Below, one piece after another: positions 63,944 to 64,000 of a DNA stretch of 64,000 nt (the first letter of the stretch is position 1; each line of letters begins with the position of its first letter). The DNA lies in contig NZ_OAML01000002.1 of assembly GCF_900199435.1 (NCBI RefSeq), positions 124,001 to 188,000 on the forward strand, written 5' to 3'. This DNA is from Pygmaiobacter massiliensis (GTDB lineage: Bacteria > Bacillota > Clostridia > Oscillospirales > Ruminococcaceae). Both the position numbers and the translations under genes were made by a program. The notes beneath the pieces were generated by a model, which did not search any database, had not been told where the DNA came from, and worked only from the letters and a program-made list of their open reading frames with translations.

Positions 63944-64000
63944 CTATCCGCAAATAAAATCTGCAAGCTCCGCAGCGGCAAGGCCATACACTTTTTGCAG
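63944..64000 (-). CDS. dxs: C-terminal end of a probable dxs (partial)
   Basis: The window edge cuts a minus-strand gene; 18 residues (ending YGLAAAELADFICG) and a TAG stop are visible. Assignment to 1-deoxyxylulose-5-phosphate synthase rests mainly on the conserved order dxs-tlyA-nadK-argR-recN and a DXS-like YGL near the end. Confidence 0.5.
   Translation of the reverse strand: MQKVYGLAAAELADFICG

Overview
The window reads as an ordinary chromosomal segment of a low-to-mid GC Firmicute of class Clostridia, most likely an Oscillospirales/Ruminococcaceae-type gut anaerobe. The signs are endospore genes (spoIVFA/spoIVFB-like pair, spoIIM-like), an NfnAB-type transhydrogenase pair, a split transketolase, a CoA-transferase of the butyryl-CoA:acetate type, a tyrosyl T-box, Gram-positive gene order throughout, and heavy use of TTG starts. 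Genus assignment is inference. No rRNA, tRNA or CRISPR array was seen.

Layout. 1-7.6 kb: miaB, a YmcA/YlbF-family gene, mutS, mutL, miaA (the Bacillus ymcB-ymcA...mutSL-miaA order). 7.7-15.3 kb: an HlyD-like protein, then the post-division-cluster block sepF-ylmH-divIVA-ileS-lspA-rluD. 15.3-22.9 kb: a HAD phosphatase, split transketolase, a ComEA-like protein, ppk, nfnA-nfnB. 23-24.4 kb: spoIVFA-spoIVFB-like sporulation proteases. 24.5-33.3 kb: a TIGR03960/TIGR03936 radical SAM pair, rplS, lepB, rbgA, rnhB, yraN, a dipeptidase, thrC, a metallophosphoesterase. 33.4-46.2 kb: the proteostasis block tig-clpP-clpX ... lon-engB-methyltransferase-hslO-radA, split between clpX and lon by a CoA-transferase gene and a divergent uracil permease whose leader looks like a UTP-sensing translational attenuator. 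46.2-48.4 kb: a MacA-like adaptor and MacB-like permease without an ATPase gene.

48.5-51.5 kb is the accessory region. About 1.5 kb of AT-rich DNA lies between two copies of a palindrome (12-bp arms at the left copy) and sits directly in front of a Xer-type tyrosine recombinase gene. It holds a 47-residue membrane protein, a protein resembling filamentous-phage single-strand DNA-binding proteins, a frameshifted ORF pair, a ribbon-helix-helix regulator and operator-like palindromes inside a divergent promoter region. It looks like a small, decaying element integrated at a Xer site between the recombinase gene and its ancestral promoter.

51.3-64 kb: spoIIM-like, a TIGR04086 membrane protein, yajC, tgt and queA on the minus strand; asd, dapA and a CapA-like lipoprotein on the plus strand; then tyrS with a T-box, recN, argR, nadK, tlyA and the tail of a probable dxs, all on the minus strand in conserved Firmicute order. 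A recurring local feature is an intergenic hairpin whose 3' arm contains the Shine-Dalgarno of the next gene (before the MacA-like, spoIIM-like and TIGR04086 genes).
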